64,000 nt of DNA from Mycobacteriaceae bacterium (lineage in GTDB: Bacteria; Actinomycetota; Actinomycetes; Mycobacteriales; Mycobacteriaceae): the NCBI GenBank assembly GCA_019245755.1, contig JAFARC010000036.1, forward strand, positions 62,001 through 126,000, in the 5' to 3' direction. The translations under genes and the position numbers were made by a program. Positions 52,894-62,020 of this stretch are shown here, in pieces (positions within the stretch are counted from its first letter, which is position 1; each line of letters begins with the position of its first letter). Under the pieces are notes generated by a model. The model was not told where the DNA came from. It worked only from the letters and a program-made list of their open reading frames with translations, and did no database searches.

Positions 52894-53496
52894 TTATTTC
52901 GCGGTCGCCGGCGTCCACGGCTTGATCCAGTCGGTCTCAGGCCAGCCCTCCACGCCGGCCATCAGCTCATACATTGTGGCGCCGTCGATCGACTCGCGGA
53001 TGATGTCGGCGTGTCCGGCGTGCCGCGACATCTCCTCGACCAGGTGCATCGCCACCCAGCGCACCGACCAGTGGTCGACGTCGCTCGGGAACCAGGGCAC
53101 GTTGCGCGGCACCGGCACTGCGGCGTCGAGGTCGGCGTCGGCGAGTACGGCGAGCGTGCGTGTGTTCTGCGACCTCAAACCGTCCAGCAGTCCGTCCAGC
53201 GTTTCGTCCTCACGCATCGTGTGCTGGGCGGCGTGCTCGGCCATCTGCTGCTCGAACGGCCTCGGATCCGGCGGCGGCAGGCCGGGCGCCGATGCCACCC
53301 GTTCCGTCCAGCTGCGCTGCACGCTGGTGAGGTGCTTGATGAGCCCCCCGATCGACAGCGCGCTCACCGTCGGGGTGGACCGCGCCTGCTGGTCGGTCAG
53401 GCCGTAGGACACTGCCAAGAACGCATTCTGCTGGAAGGCGACGAAGTTGAGCAGCGCCTGGCGTTCGTCGTCGGCGGGTGGGGGCAGTCCGGGCAT
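52894..53496 (-). CDS. DinB/DUF664 family protein
   Basis: A 200-residue four-helix DinB-like protein of the DUF664 group. Likely metal ligands are the histidines in L-I-K-H-L-T-S-V-Q-R-S-W (about residue 53), and H-L-V-E-E-M-S-R-H-A-G-H-A-D-I-I (about 151-165). Related actinobacterial proteins are thiol-dependent transferases, some using mycothiol. The ATG at 53496 has a strong AAAGGAGGG site. The nucleotidyltransferase-like gene ends 28 bp upstream, so an operon is likely. Confidence 0.85.
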   Translation of the reverse strand: MPGLPPPADDERQALLNFVAFQQNAFLAVSYGLTDQQARSTPTVSALSIGGLIKHLTSVQRSWTERVASAPGLPPPDPRPFEQQMAEHAAQHTMREDETLDGLLDGLRSQNTRTLAVLADADLDAAVPVPRNVPWFPSDVDHWSVRWVAMHLVEEMSRHAGHADIIRESIDGATMYELMAGVEGWPETDWIKPWTPATAK

Positions 53497-53524
53497 TGCG
53501 GCCCTCCTTTCGTGGTGGGGCTCC

Positions 53525-54100
53525 TCACGCGGTAATGCCAAGGCGGTCGATCAGTAACAAGAACGCCACCGCGAAGTCGTTGGCCGCCACGCCCGCCCGT
53601 ACCCGGTCCCAGTCCACCTGCTCGCGCACCGCGCGAACGCCGAGCAGCAGCGGCGCGAAGTCGCAGTGGTGCTCGTTGAGTGAGCCTAACTTCTCCGTCA
53701 CCACCTGGGTCGGCGACAACACGGGCATCCGGACGGCCAGCACTTCGCGAAGTCGGGCCGAACGGATCGTCTCAGCGTCAACCGGCACGCCGTTGAGCCG
53801 GTGCAGCACATCCACCACCACCTGCTCGGCGCAGGCTTTGAACAACCAGTCCTCCGGGGTGCGGTCGATTCTGAAGCCGGCTTTTCGCAGCGTCACCGCC
53901 GCGGCTTCGGCGTCCGGCTCGGCCACGACGAAGTCCACGTCGTGGACCGGCTCCGGCCCGCCGTACGCCCACAGCGCGTAACTTCCGGCGAGGGCGAACT
54001 CGGGCCCGTGCTCCTTCAGCGCCGACGCTGCGCGCTTCAACGCGGCCCGCAGTTCGTCATTGCGTGGCAGCACGTCGTATCCGCGATGGTTGTCCGACAT
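53525..54100 (-). CDS. nucleotidyltransferase-fold protein
   Basis: A 191-residue protein with a minimal nucleotidyltransferase motif: L-A-G-S-Y-A-L-W-A-Y-G-G-P-E-P-V-H-D-V-D-F-V-V (about 37-59), where G-S and D-x-D are the catalytic pattern. The rest resembles AbiEii/DUF-type toxins or stand-alone nucleotidyltransferases; no antitoxin gene is adjacent. The DinB-like gene follows on the same strand. The ATG at 54100 is 18 bp from the divergent endonuclease/phosphatase gene. The open frame to 54853 is an antisense continuation and is rejected. Confidence 0.75.
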   Translation of the reverse strand: MSDNHRGYDVLPRNDELRAALKRAASALKEHGPEFALAGSYALWAYGGPEPVHDVDFVVAEPDAEAAAVTLRKAGFRIDRTPEDWLFKACAEQVVVDVLHRLNGVPVDAETIRSARLREVLAVRMPVLSPTQVVTEKLGSLNEHHCDFAPLLLGVRAVREQVDWDRVRAGVAANDFAVAFLLLIDRLGITA

Positions 54101-54118
54101 TCCGGGTAGGTAGTACCC

Positions 54119-54886
54119 ATGCGGATGGCGACCTTCAACATCCTGCACGGACGCGGTGTTCACGACGGCAGCGTGGAATTGGACAGGTTGGCCGCCTCGG
54201 TTCGCGAACTCGATGCGGACGTGCTCGCGCTGCAGGAGGTCGACTGCGACCAGCCGCGCTCGGGCATGTCCGACCTGACCGCGGTCGCGGCCGAGGCGAT
54301 GGGCGCGGCCAGCCACCGATTCGTGGCGGCCATCTCGGGCACCCCCGGGGCGACCTGGATGGCCGCGACCGGCGACGAACAGCCCGGCACCGCGGCCTAT
54401 GGCATCGCGCTGCTGTCCCGATTCCGCGCCGAGAGCTGGCAGGTGGTGCGGCTTCCCCGCATCCCGGTGAGGTTCCCGATGTATCTGCCCGGGCCGAACC
54501 GCGTGCAGATCGTCGACGAGGAGTCCCGCGCGGCGGTGATCGCGCGACTCGACACCCCGCTGGGCCCGATGACGGTGGCCAACACGCACCTGTCGTTCGT
54601 ACCGGGCTGGAACCGCATGCAGTTGCGGTCGCTCATCCGGGACCTGCGTGGGTTCGTGGCTCCGCGCGTGCTGATGGGCGACCTCAACATGACGCCACCC
54701 GCACCCGGCCGCTGGTCGGGCCTCCGCGCACTCGGCGCGGCGCTGACCTTTCCCGCCGACGCGCCGGATCGCCAGCTCGACCACATCCTCACCGACGAGA
54801 ACAGTCTGCGGGTGGACCGCTGCTGCGCGCCACGGCTGTCGATCTCCGATCACCGTGCGCTGGTAATCGATGTGTCCCGGCCCTGA
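54119..54886 (+). CDS. endonuclease/exonuclease/phosphatase (EEP) family protein
   Basis: A 255-residue EEP-fold protein: M-A-T-F-N-I-L-H-G (residues 3-11), D-V-L-A-L-Q-E-V-D (about 34-42) with the metal-binding glutamate, N-T-H-L-S-F-V near 161, M-G-D-L-N-M-T-P with the DxN pair near 191, and the C-terminal I-S-D-H-R-A-L histidine. All metal and catalytic motifs are present. Its substrate could be DNA, a phospholipid or an inositol phosphate. It starts close to the divergent nucleotidyltransferase gene and is followed after 17 bp by the mannosidase gene. Confidence 0.85.
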   Translation: MRMATFNILHGRGVHDGSVELDRLAASVRELDADVLALQEVDCDQPRSGMSDLTAVAAEAMGAASHRFVAAISGTPGATWMAATGDEQPGTAAYGIALLSRFRAESWQVVRLPRIPVRFPMYLPGPNRVQIVDEESRAAVIARLDTPLGPMTVANTHLSFVPGWNRMQLRSLIRDLRGFVAPRVLMGDLNMTPPAPGRWSGLRALGAALTFPADAPDRQLDHILTDENSLRVDRCCAPRLSISDHRALVIDVSRP

Positions 54887-54903
54887 GGCCGTAAGGTTTC
54901 AGG

Positions 54904-57900
54904 GTGGCCCGTCAGCCGCTCGAGCGAAGAGCCACCGTGGAATCGACCGAGCTTTTCGTTGGGCCGCCGGACGCGCCGCTGCAACTGGTCCGGGTGACCT
55001 ACAGCGGTCGTCATCCGCCGCCGCTGGCGGTGCAGGGTGACGGCCTGACGACGCCGGCCGCGGTGCCGGCCGACCGGGCGGGCAAGGTGGTCGAGGTGCC
55101 GGTCGCCGTCGACCGGCCGGTGCCGGGTCAGCAGCGCGCGGCCCGCGTCGTCGGGGACGGCGTCAGCGTGCCGTTCACCTTCACCGTCGCCGAGCCCGGC
55201 TGGACGGTGTTCATGATCAGCCACTTTCACTATGACCCGGTCTGGTGGAACACCCAGGGCGCCTACACCAGCGTGTGGACCGAAGACCCGCCGGGCAGGT
55301 GTCGTCAGACGCACGGCTTCGCGCTGGTGCGTACGCATCTGGAAATGGCCCGCCGCGACCGCGACTACAAGTTCGTGCTCGCCGAGGTCGACTACCTCAA
55401 GCCGTACTGGGACACCCACCCCGAAGACCGCGCCGACCTGCGGCGATTGATTGCGCAGGGCCGGCTTGAGGTGATGGGCGGCGCCTACAACGAGCCGAAC
55501 ACCAACCTCACCGGCCCGGAGACGACGATCCGCAACCTCGTCCACGGCAGTGGTTTTCAGCGTGACATCCTTGGTTTCGACCCGGCTACGGCGTGGCAGC
55601 TCGACGTCTTCGGCCATGACCCCCAGTTCCCCGGGATGGCCGCGGACACCGGGCTGACGTCCAGTTCGTGGGCGCGCGGCCCGCACCACCAGTGGGGTCC
55701 GGTGTCGGGCATTGGTGATGCGGGCCGGATGCAGTTCTGCAGTGAGTTCGAGTGGATCTCACCGTCCGGGCGGGGCCTGCTCACCCATTACATGCCGGCG
55801 CACTACTCGGCGGGCTGGTGGATGGACGAGTCGACCTCGCTAATCGAAGCCGAGGTCGCGACCTGGCGGCTGTTCACCGAGTTGCGCAAGGTAGCGGCGA
55901 CTCGCAACGTGCTGCTGCCGGTCGGCACGGATTACACCCCACCCAACAAGTGGGTCACCGACATTCACCGCCACTGGAATGCGCGCTACACCTGGCCGAG
56001 GTTCGTGTGTGCGCTGCCTCGAGAATTCTTCGCCGCGGTCCGCGCGGAGCTGTCCGCACGGGGCGGCCAGCCGTCGCCGCAGACCCGCGACATGAACCCG
56101 ATCTACACCGGCAAGGACGTGTCCTACATCGACACCAAGCAGGCCAACCGCGCCGCGGAGAATGCGGTGCTCGACGCCGAGCGGTTCGCCGTGTTCGCCA
56201 ACCTGCTCACCGGCGCCGACTACCCGCAGGCCGCGCTGGCCAAGGCCTGGGTCCAGCTGGCCTACGGCGCGCACCACGATGCGATCACCGGGTCCGAATC
56301 CGACCAGGTGTACCTCGACCTGCTGACCGGCTGGCGCGACGCGTGGGAGCTCGGTCGTGCGGCGCGCGACAACGCGCTGCAGTTGCTGTCCTCGGTGGTG
56401 GGCGCCCCGGTTGTGGTGTGGAATTCGTTGAGCCACCGGCGGACCGACGTTGTGACGGCGTGCTTCGACACACCGATCGGCGCGGGTGTTCGGGTGCTCG
56501 ACGCCGATGACGCCGAGGTGCCCGCGCTCGTCGAACACGGCGGCCGGTGTGTCACCTGGCTGGCTCGTGACCTGCCGTCGCTGGGTTGGCGCGCCTACCG
56601 GCTGCTCCCCGCCGAAGCGCCGGCCGGCTGGGCGGCGACGACCGGCACCGAGATCGACAACGAGCACTACCGGTTGTGTGTCGACCCGGCGCGTGGTGGC
56701 ACGGTGTCGTCGCTCGTCGACCTGGCCACCGGTCATCAGTTGATCGCCGACGGGCGGGTTGGCAACGAGCTCGCCGTCTACGACGAGTACTCGGCGCACC
56801 CGACCGACGGGGAGGGACCCTGGCATCTGTTGCCGGCGGGACCCGTTGTGGGATCGTCGGGAGCCCCGGCCGAGGTGCACACCTATCGCAGCCCGGTGGG
56901 CGCCCGGCTGGTGGTGCGGGGCCGGATCGGAAAGTTGTTGCGCTACACCCAGACGCTGACCCTCTGGCATTCGGTGGCGCGGGTGGACTGCCGCACGATG
57001 ATCGACGACTTCACCGGCGCCGACCACCTGGTGCGGCTGCGCTGGCCGTGTCCGGTGCCGGGGGCGCTGCCGGTGAGCGAGGTCGGCGATGCGGTGGTCG
57101 GCCGCGGGTTCGGCCTGCTGCACCACACGCCGCAGCGCGCCGTTGACACCGCCGAGCACCCCTGGACCTTGGACAACCCGGCATACACCTGGTTCGGCCT
57201 GTCTACCGTCGTCCGGATCCGGGTTGGAGCCGATGTGCGGGCGGTCGGGGTGGCCGAGGTGGTGGCGCCGACCGGAGCCGGATCGGCGTCGGCGCGCCCG
57301 CTGCTGGTCGCTTTGGCCCGCGCCGGCGTGACGGCCACCTGCACCGGCGCCGACAAACCCCGCTACGGCGACCTGGCCGTCGACTCGAACCTGCCCGACA
57401 CCCGCATCGCAATCGGGTGTCCAGACGAAAATCCGTTCACCGCGTCGGTGTTGGCCGAGGCCGACCCGGTGTACGGCGACGAACTCAAGCGCCAGTTGCA
57501 CGCGACCGGCCAGGCCAGGGTGTGGCTGCCGGCCGCCGCGCCGCTGGCCCAGAACTGGCTGCCCGACGCCGATTTGCGCGACGTGCGGGCGCTGCCCGTG
57601 CTGATCGTCGCGGGCCGGGACGCGGTCGCGGCGCTCGCCGACGACCTGGCCGACGCGGAAATCGAGGTGCCCCAGCACCTGCCTGCCGAAATCGGACCGT
57701 TCCAGCCGCGCACGGTGGCGCTGCTCAACCGCGGCGTCCCCGGCTTCGCCGTCGACATCGACGGCACACTGCATGCCTCGCTGATGCGGTCGTGCACCGG
57801 CTGGCCGTCCGGGATCTGGATCGACGAGCCGCGCCGCACCGCGCCCGACGGCTCCAACTTTCAGTTACAGCACTGGACCCACGGCTTCGACTACGCGATC

Positions 57901-59085
57901 GTCTCCGGCGACGGCGACTGGCGCCGCGCCGACCTCCCGGCCCGCAGCGCGCAGTTCTCCCACCCGCTGCGCGCGGTTGCGCCCCGGCGCGCCCGCCGTC
58001 CCGCCCTCGGCGGGGTTGGTTCGCTGCTTGAGGTGGCCCCCGACCGCGGTGTGCACCTGGCGGCCGTGAAGGCGGCGGGCAATCCGCTCGCGCGCGGCAG
58101 CGCCCGACCGGCCGACCCCGCCGACGCGGTCGCCGTGCGCCTGGTCGAAACACAAGGTGCCACAACGGACGTAACGATCCGCTCCGCGCTCGGCCGAGTG
58201 TCACCGGTCGCGGTCGCCGACCTGCTCGAGCGGCCTCGCGCGGGTCCGCCATCGGGCGCACTGCGACTGCACGGCTACGAGATCGCCACGCTGTTGGCCC
58301 GATTCGACGTGCCCCGGTCCTGCGACGCCGCCGTGAAGCTGGCGCCCGATACCGAGGCCGCCCAACCGCTGTATGCCCGGTACTGGTTGCACAACCGTGG
58401 ACCCGCCCCGATCGGCGGCCTTCCCGCCGTCGCGCAGCTTCACCCTCAGCGCGTCAGTGCCGAGCCAGCTGCCGAAGTCCGGCTCCGGCTTACCGTGGCG
58501 AGTGACTGCAGCGACTCGTCGTTGAGCGGGGTGGTGCGGCTGGTGTGTCCGACGGGGTGGCGAGCCACGCGCGACGAGCTGCCCTTCGATTTGCCGCCCG
58601 GCGGCTACCTCGAAAGCGGGATCGGCCTGACCATGCCCGCAGGCATCGCGCCCGGCCTGTATCCGGTGCGGGCCCAGCTCAGGCTCGGCGGGGGCGGGTT
58701 GCCCGACGCGTGGCGACAGGTCGTCGAGGACATCTGCGTCGTGTCGGTCGGCGGGGCCGCGGGAGATGAGCTGCTTCACCTGATCAGCGGTCCCCGACCC
58801 GTCGACGTTGCGCCGGGCGGCAGAGCATCGTTGAACGTGACCGTGGGCACCGACGCGCGCGCCGGCCTGGCGCTGGAGGCCCACCTGATCAGCCCCTGGG
58901 ATACCTGGGAATGGGTCACCCCCGCCGTGCGCGGCGCGGTGCTAAACGGCGGCGGTGAAGTCGACCTGCGCTTCGATGTGTGCCCGCCGGCATGGGCGCA
59001 GCCCGGGCGGTGGTGGGCCCTCGTGCGGCTCGCCTGCGCTGGGCGGCTGGTCTACTCACCCGCGGTCGCGGTGCGCGTGCGATGA
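54904..59085 (+). CDS. GH38 alpha-mannosidase
   Basis: A 1393-residue GH38 enzyme, homologous to Rv0648. The catalytic domain starts near residue 98 with F-M-I-S-H-F-H-Y-D-P-V-W-W, whose histidine and aspartate bind zinc. The nucleophile lies in A-W-Q-L-D-V-F-G-H-D (about 233-242), and a later zinc segment is Y-G-A-H-H-D-A-I-T-G-S-E-S-D. Beta-sandwich domains follow (from about 560), and the C-terminal 250 residues form additional sandwich modules. No signal peptide is visible, so it is probably cytosolic. It may trim mannose from mannans or glycolipids. The downstream FabD2-like gene starts within its stop codon. Confidence 0.9.
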   Translation: MARQPLERRATVESTELFVGPPDAPLQLVRVTYSGRHPPPLAVQGDGLTTPAAVPADRAGKVVEVPVAVDRPVPGQQRAARVVGDGVSVPFTFTVAEPGWTVFMISHFHYDPVWWNTQGAYTSVWTEDPPGRCRQTHGFALVRTHLEMARRDRDYKFVLAEVDYLKPYWDTHPEDRADLRRLIAQGRLEVMGGAYNEPNTNLTGPETTIRNLVHGSGFQRDILGFDPATAWQLDVFGHDPQFPGMAADTGLTSSSWARGPHHQWGPVSGIGDAGRMQFCSEFEWISPSGRGLLTHYMPAHYSAGWWMDESTSLIEAEVATWRLFTELRKVAATRNVLLPVGTDYTPPNKWVTDIHRHWNARYTWPRFVCALPREFFAAVRAELSARGGQPSPQTRDMNPIYTGKDVSYIDTKQANRAAENAVLDAERFAVFANLLTGADYPQAALAKAWVQLAYGAHHDAITGSESDQVYLDLLTGWRDAWELGRAARDNALQLLSSVVGAPVVVWNSLSHRRTDVVTACFDTPIGAGVRVLDADDAEVPALVEHGGRCVTWLARDLPSLGWRAYRLLPAEAPAGWAATTGTEIDNEHYRLCVDPARGGTVSSLVDLATGHQLIADGRVGNELAVYDEYSAHPTDGEGPWHLLPAGPVVGSSGAPAEVHTYRSPVGARLVVRGRIGKLLRYTQTLTLWHSVARVDCRTMIDDFTGADHLVRLRWPCPVPGALPVSEVGDAVVGRGFGLLHHTPQRAVDTAEHPWTLDNPAYTWFGLSTVVRIRVGADVRAVGVAEVVAPTGAGSASARPLLVALARAGVTATCTGADKPRYGDLAVDSNLPDTRIAIGCPDENPFTASVLAEADPVYGDELKRQLHATGQARVWLPAAAPLAQNWLPDADLRDVRALPVLIVAGRDAVAALADDLADAEIEVPQHLPAEIGPFQPRTVALLNRGVPGFAVDIDGTLHASLMRSCTGWPSGIWIDEPRRTAPDGSNFQLQHWTHGFDYAIVSGDGDWRRADLPARSAQFSHPLRAVAPRRARRPALGGVGSLLEVAPDRGVHLAAVKAAGNPLARGSARPADPADAVAVRLVETQGATTDVTIRSALGRVSPVAVADLLERPRAGPPSGALRLHGYEIATLLARFDVPRSCDAAVKLAPDTEAAQPLYARYWLHNRGPAPIGGLPAVAQLHPQRVSAEPAAEVRLRLTVASDCSDSSLSGVVRLVCPTGWRATRDELPFDLPPGGYLESGIGLTMPAGIAPGLYPVRAQLRLGGGGLPDAWRQVVEDICVVSVGGAAGDELLHLISGPRPVDVAPGGRASLNVTVGTDARAGLALEAHLISPWDTWEWVTPAVRGAVLNGGGEVDLRFDVCPPAWAQPGRWWALVRLACAGRLVYSPAVAVRVR

Positions 59086-59693
59086 CCCGCGTGGCCACCG
59101 TGGGTGGGCTGCCGGTCACCGTCGACGAGGTCGACGCGCGCGAGACTCTGCTGCGCGCCGGCCCACTGGCGGCATCGCTGCCGGGCGCCGGGACCAGCGA
59201 GGGACGCCAGCTGCGGCGCTGGCTCACTCAGCTGTTGGTGACCGAACGCGTCGTGGCGGCCGAAGCCGCCGCGCGGGGCGTGACCGCGGACCACGCTCCG
59301 GGCGAGCACGAACTGCTGCCGGACGCGGCGGCCGGCCTGGAGATCGGCAGCGTGGCCGCCGCGGCGCTGGCCGACCCGCTGGCCCGTGCGCTGTTCCGCG
59401 TCGTGACGTCGCACGTCCGCGTCGCCGAGCAGGAAATCGCCGACTACCACGCCCGCAACCCGCTGCGCTTCGCCCCACCCTGCGGCGGCCCCGACGGCTG
59501 GCAGGCGCCCGCCCGCGCCGCCCCGCCGCTCGACGCGGTGCGTCCTGCGATCGCCGAGCAGCTACTCGGCGCTGCCCGCCGCCGCGCGTTTCGGATCTGG
59601 CTGGATGTCCGACGGTCGGCGCTGGTCGACCTCGCGCCCGGCTTCGAACACCCCGGCGACCCGCGCCAGCCCGACAACAGCCACCGGCACTGA
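59082..59693 (+). CDS. FabD2/Rv0649-type protein, SurA-like N-terminal pattern
   Basis: A 203-residue protein in the place of Rv0649, annotated in M. tuberculosis as a possible malonyl-CoA transacylase (FabD2). I see no G-H-S-x-G transacylase motif. The text looks instead like a parvulin/SurA-type chaperone arm: V-T-S-H-V-R-V-A-E-Q-E-I-A-D-Y-H-A-R-N-P-L-R-F-A-P-P. That reading suggests a protein-folding or structural role, without certainty. The ATG at 59082 overlaps the mannosidase stop (ATGA) and its own stop overlaps the ROK start (TGATG), so the three genes are translationally coupled. Confidence 0.75.
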   Translation: MTRVATVGGLPVTVDEVDARETLLRAGPLAASLPGAGTSEGRQLRRWLTQLLVTERVVAAEAAARGVTADHAPGEHELLPDAAAGLEIGSVAAAALADPLARALFRVVTSHVRVAEQEIADYHARNPLRFAPPCGGPDGWQAPARAAPPLDAVRPAIAEQLLGAARRRAFRIWLDVRRSALVDLAPGFEHPGDPRQPDNSHRH

Positions 59694-60628
59694 TGGCGCC
59701 CACCCTTGGGCTCGACGTCGGCGGCACCAAGATCGCCGCTGGCCTTGTCGACACCCACGGCAGCCTGATCCATACCGCCAACCGGCCGACACCCCGCGGC
59801 GACGCCGACACGATCTGGTCGGCCGTCGAGGAGCTGATCGTCGAGGCGCTGACGGCGGCCGGCGGCGTACGCGCCGTGGGCATCTCCTCCGCCGGGCCCA
59901 TCGACGGCCGTGGCGGCACGGTCAGCCCGATCAACATCACCGCATGGCAGCACTTCCCGATCGTCGACCGGTTGGCGGCGGTGGTGCCGGGCGTGCCGGT
60001 GCGGCTGGGCGGTGACGGCCTGTGCATGACGCTCGGCGAGCGCTGGCGGGGCGCGGCCACCGGAGCGGACTTCGTGCTCGGCATGGTGGTGTCCACCGGC
60101 ATCGGCGGCGGGTTGTTGCTCGACGGAATCCCGTACCAGGGCCGGACCGGAAATGCCGGCCACGTCGGCCACGTGGTCGTCGAGCCGGACGGCGAGCCCT
60201 GCTCGTGCGGCGGCCGCGGCTGTGTGGAGACCGTGGCGAGCGGGCCCCACCTGACCCGATGGGCGCTGCGTCACGGCTGGGCGGGACCGCGGGGAGCCGA
60301 CGCCGAGCAGCTGGCCGACGCCGCACGAGCGGGGAACGCGGTGGCGCTGGCGGCGTTCGCGCGCGGCGGCAGAGCGCTCGCCGCGGTGATCGCCTCGGTG
60401 GCCGCGGTGTGCGACCTGGACCTCGTGGTCGTCGGGGGAGGGGTGGCGAGGTCCGGGCCGTTGCTGTTCGAGCCACTGCGGGACGCGTTGGCCACCCGTG
60501 CGAGCCTGGAGTTCATCCGCGGCGTGCGGGTCGTGCAAGCCGCGCTCGACGGCAACGCCGGGCTGATCGGGGCAGCCGCGTTGGTGAACGCCGTGTTCGG
60601 ACCCCAGCCCCTACGCCGTCGAACCTGA
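59693..60628 (+). CDS. ROK family sugar kinase
   Basis: A 311-residue ROK kinase, the Rv0650 homologue. The ATP-binding start is L-G-L-D-V-G-G-T-K-I-A-A-G (residues 5-17), followed by G-I-S-S-A-G-P-I-D near 63, the ROK signature G-N-A-G-H-V-G-H and the zinc motif C-S-C-G-G-R-G-C-V-E (about 170-179). No DNA-binding domain is present, so it is a kinase, probably of glucose, mannose or a related sugar, downstream of the mannosidase. It is translationally coupled to the FabD2-like gene. Confidence 0.9.
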   Translation: MAPTLGLDVGGTKIAAGLVDTHGSLIHTANRPTPRGDADTIWSAVEELIVEALTAAGGVRAVGISSAGPIDGRGGTVSPINITAWQHFPIVDRLAAVVPGVPVRLGGDGLCMTLGERWRGAATGADFVLGMVVSTGIGGGLLLDGIPYQGRTGNAGHVGHVVVEPDGEPCSCGGRGCVETVASGPHLTRWALRHGWAGPRGADAEQLADAARAGNAVALAAFARGGRALAAVIASVAAVCDLDLVVVGGGVARSGPLLFEPLRDALATRASLEFIRGVRVVQAALDGNAGLIGAAALVNAVFGPQPLRRRT

Positions 60629-60659
60629 CGGCGCGTTTTGGCTGATCGACGGCGGTTGC

Positions 60660-60793
60660 GCTAGCCTGGGAGCGCTCCACCGAAGACCGTCGGTCACCGA
60701 GCGAATCGGTTGAAGGTCCGGGATCGATCCCGGCGGCCCACGCAGGAGGACGAGGCTAGCGCCGCACCGCGCGTTTGACCGCGCCCGCATCGC
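60660..60793 (+). ncRNA. ribosomal protein L10 leader (rplJL operon leader)
   Basis: The 249-bp gap before rplJ contains an L10-leader-like region: C-C-G-A-A-G-A-C-C-G-T-C-G-G, then the paired G-G-T-C-C-G-G-G and C-C-C-G-G-C-G-G-C-C segments and C-G-C-A-G-G-A-G-G-A. It ends before the hairpin at 60794. Such leaders bind the L10(L12)4 complex and repress translation of rplJ-rplL. Identification is from remembered motif order in actinobacteria. Confidence 0.6.
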
Positions 60794-60818
60794 ACGCCCC
60801 GACCCTGCGTCGGGGCGT
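60794..60818 (+). terminator. strong hairpin in the rplJ leader (attenuator candidate)
   Basis: ACGCCCCGAC pairs with GTCGGGGCGT over 10 bp around a 5-base loop, followed by T-C-G-T-C-G-T-T-T. It lies 60 bp before the rplJ start and could be a transcription attenuator for the ribosomal operon. Function is inferred. Confidence 0.5.
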
Positions 60819-60877
60819 TCGTCGTTTCCGGATCTGCATTCGTTGGCGCACACCGACACCCAGCAAGGAGGCATTGC

Positions 60878-61438
60878 ATGGCCAAGGCTGACAAGGCCGC
60901 CGCCGTTGCCGAGATCGCCGAGCGGTTCAAGGAGTCCAGCGCCACCGTCGTCACCGAATATCGCGGGCTGACGGTGTCGAACCTGGCAGAACTGCGCCGG
61001 TCACTCGGCGGCTCCGCCACCTACTCGGTTGCCAAGAACACGCTGGCCCGGCGGGCCGCGTCTCAGGCGGGCCTGGAGGGTCTCGACGAGTTCTTCGTCG
61101 GGCCGACCGCGATCGCCTTCGTCCAGGGCGAGCCGGTCGACGCAGCGAAAGCGCTCAAGACCTTCGCCCGGGACAACAAGGCGCTGGTAATCAAGGGCGG
61201 CTACATGGATGGCCGGCCGTTGACCGTCGCCGAGATCGAGCGCATCGCCGACCTGGAGTCGAGCGAAGTGTTGCTCGCCAAGCTCGCGGGAGCGATGAAG
61301 GGCAACCTGTCCAAGGCCGCCGGGCTGTTCAACGCCCCGGCGTCCCAGCTGGCACGGCTGGTCGCCGCGCTGCAGGAGAAGAAACAAGGCGCTGGAGCAG
61401 CAGAAGAGACCGCAGAAGCTGCGGCGGCTGCCGAATAA
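60878..61438 (+). CDS. rplJ: 50S ribosomal protein L10
   Basis: A 186-residue L10. It opens with [18 protein letters not shown] and has the T-E-Y-R-G-L-T-V-S segment, then an N-terminal rRNA-binding domain and a C-terminal helix that binds L12 dimers. The final acidic/alanine tail ([11 protein letters not shown]) is typical of mycobacteria. The ATG at 60878 follows CAAGGAGG. rplL follows after 29 bp. Regulation through the upstream leader is likely. Confidence 0.96.
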   Translation: MAKADKAAAVAEIAERFKESSATVVTEYRGLTVSNLAELRRSLGGSATYSVAKNTLARRAASQAGLEGLDEFFVGPTAIAFVQGEPVDAAKALKTFARDNKALVIKGGYMDGRPLTVAEIERIADLESSEVLLAKLAGAMKGNLSKAAGLFNAPASQLARLVAALQEKKQGAGAAEETAEAAAAAE

Positions 61439-61467
61439 ACCCGAAACTCAGGAAGGACCCCACACCC

Positions 61468-61863
61468 ATGGCAAAACTGTCCACCGACGAGCTGCTCGAC
61501 GCGTTCAAGGAGATGACGCTGCTTGAGCTGTCCGACTTCGTGAAGGCGTTCGAGGAGACCTTCGAGGTCACCGCGGCGGCTCCGGTCGCGGTCGCCGCCG
61601 CTCCCGGCGCCGGCGGGGCCGCGGCCCCGGCCGAGGCCGCCGAGGAGCAGACCGAGTTCGACGTGATCCTTGAGGCCGCAGGTGACAAGAAGATCGGCGT
61701 GATCAAGGTCGTCCGCGAGATCGTCTCGGGATTGGGCCTCAAGGAGGCCAAGGACCTCGTCGACAGCGCCCCGAAGGCGCTGCTGGAGCGGGTTCCCAAG
61801 GAAGCCGCCGACGAGGCCAGGGGCAAGCTCGAGGCCGCCGGCGCCACGGTGACCGTCAAGTAG
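61468..61863 (+). CDS. rplL: 50S ribosomal protein L7/L12
   Basis: A 131-residue L7/L12. The dimerisation N-domain ([17 protein letters not shown]) is followed by an alanine/proline hinge (about 38-58) and the factor-binding C-domain with [11 protein letters not shown] and [11 protein letters not shown]. The ATG follows AGGAAGGA. A strong hairpin follows the stop. It recruits translation factors to the ribosome. Confidence 0.97.
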   Translation: MAKLSTDELLDAFKEMTLLELSDFVKAFEETFEVTAAAPVAVAAAPGAGGAAAPAEAAEEQTEFDVILEAAGDKKIGVIKVVREIVSGLGLKEAKDLVDSAPKALLERVPKEAADEARGKLEAAGATVTVK

Positions 61864-61883
61864 TTCGCCGAACCCGCACCCGG

Positions 61884-61907
61884 GGCCGCTCCACCGCTGG
61901 AGCGGCC
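61884..61907 (+). terminator. hairpin terminator after rplL
   Basis: GGCCGCTCCA and TGGAGCGGCC form a perfect 10-bp stem with a 4-base loop 20 bp after the rplL stop. No U-tract follows, as is common for mycobacterial terminators. It probably ends the rplJ-rplL transcript. Confidence 0.65.
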
Positions 61908-62020
61908 TGCGTAGGAGACAGTTGTCAAGCGCGTGTCGCCAGTTTCCCGCGTAGGCTAGAGTGACTCAAGCCACAAGCGGGAGGCAGGTGGCTGGGAACG
62001 GTTGGCGGAAGGATTCACGC

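Noticed and set aside
53525..54853. 442-codon minus-strand frame extending beyond the nucleotidyltransferase
   Set aside because: The part beyond 54100 is antisense to the EEP gene and has no domain; the ATG at 54100 starts the recognisable protein.
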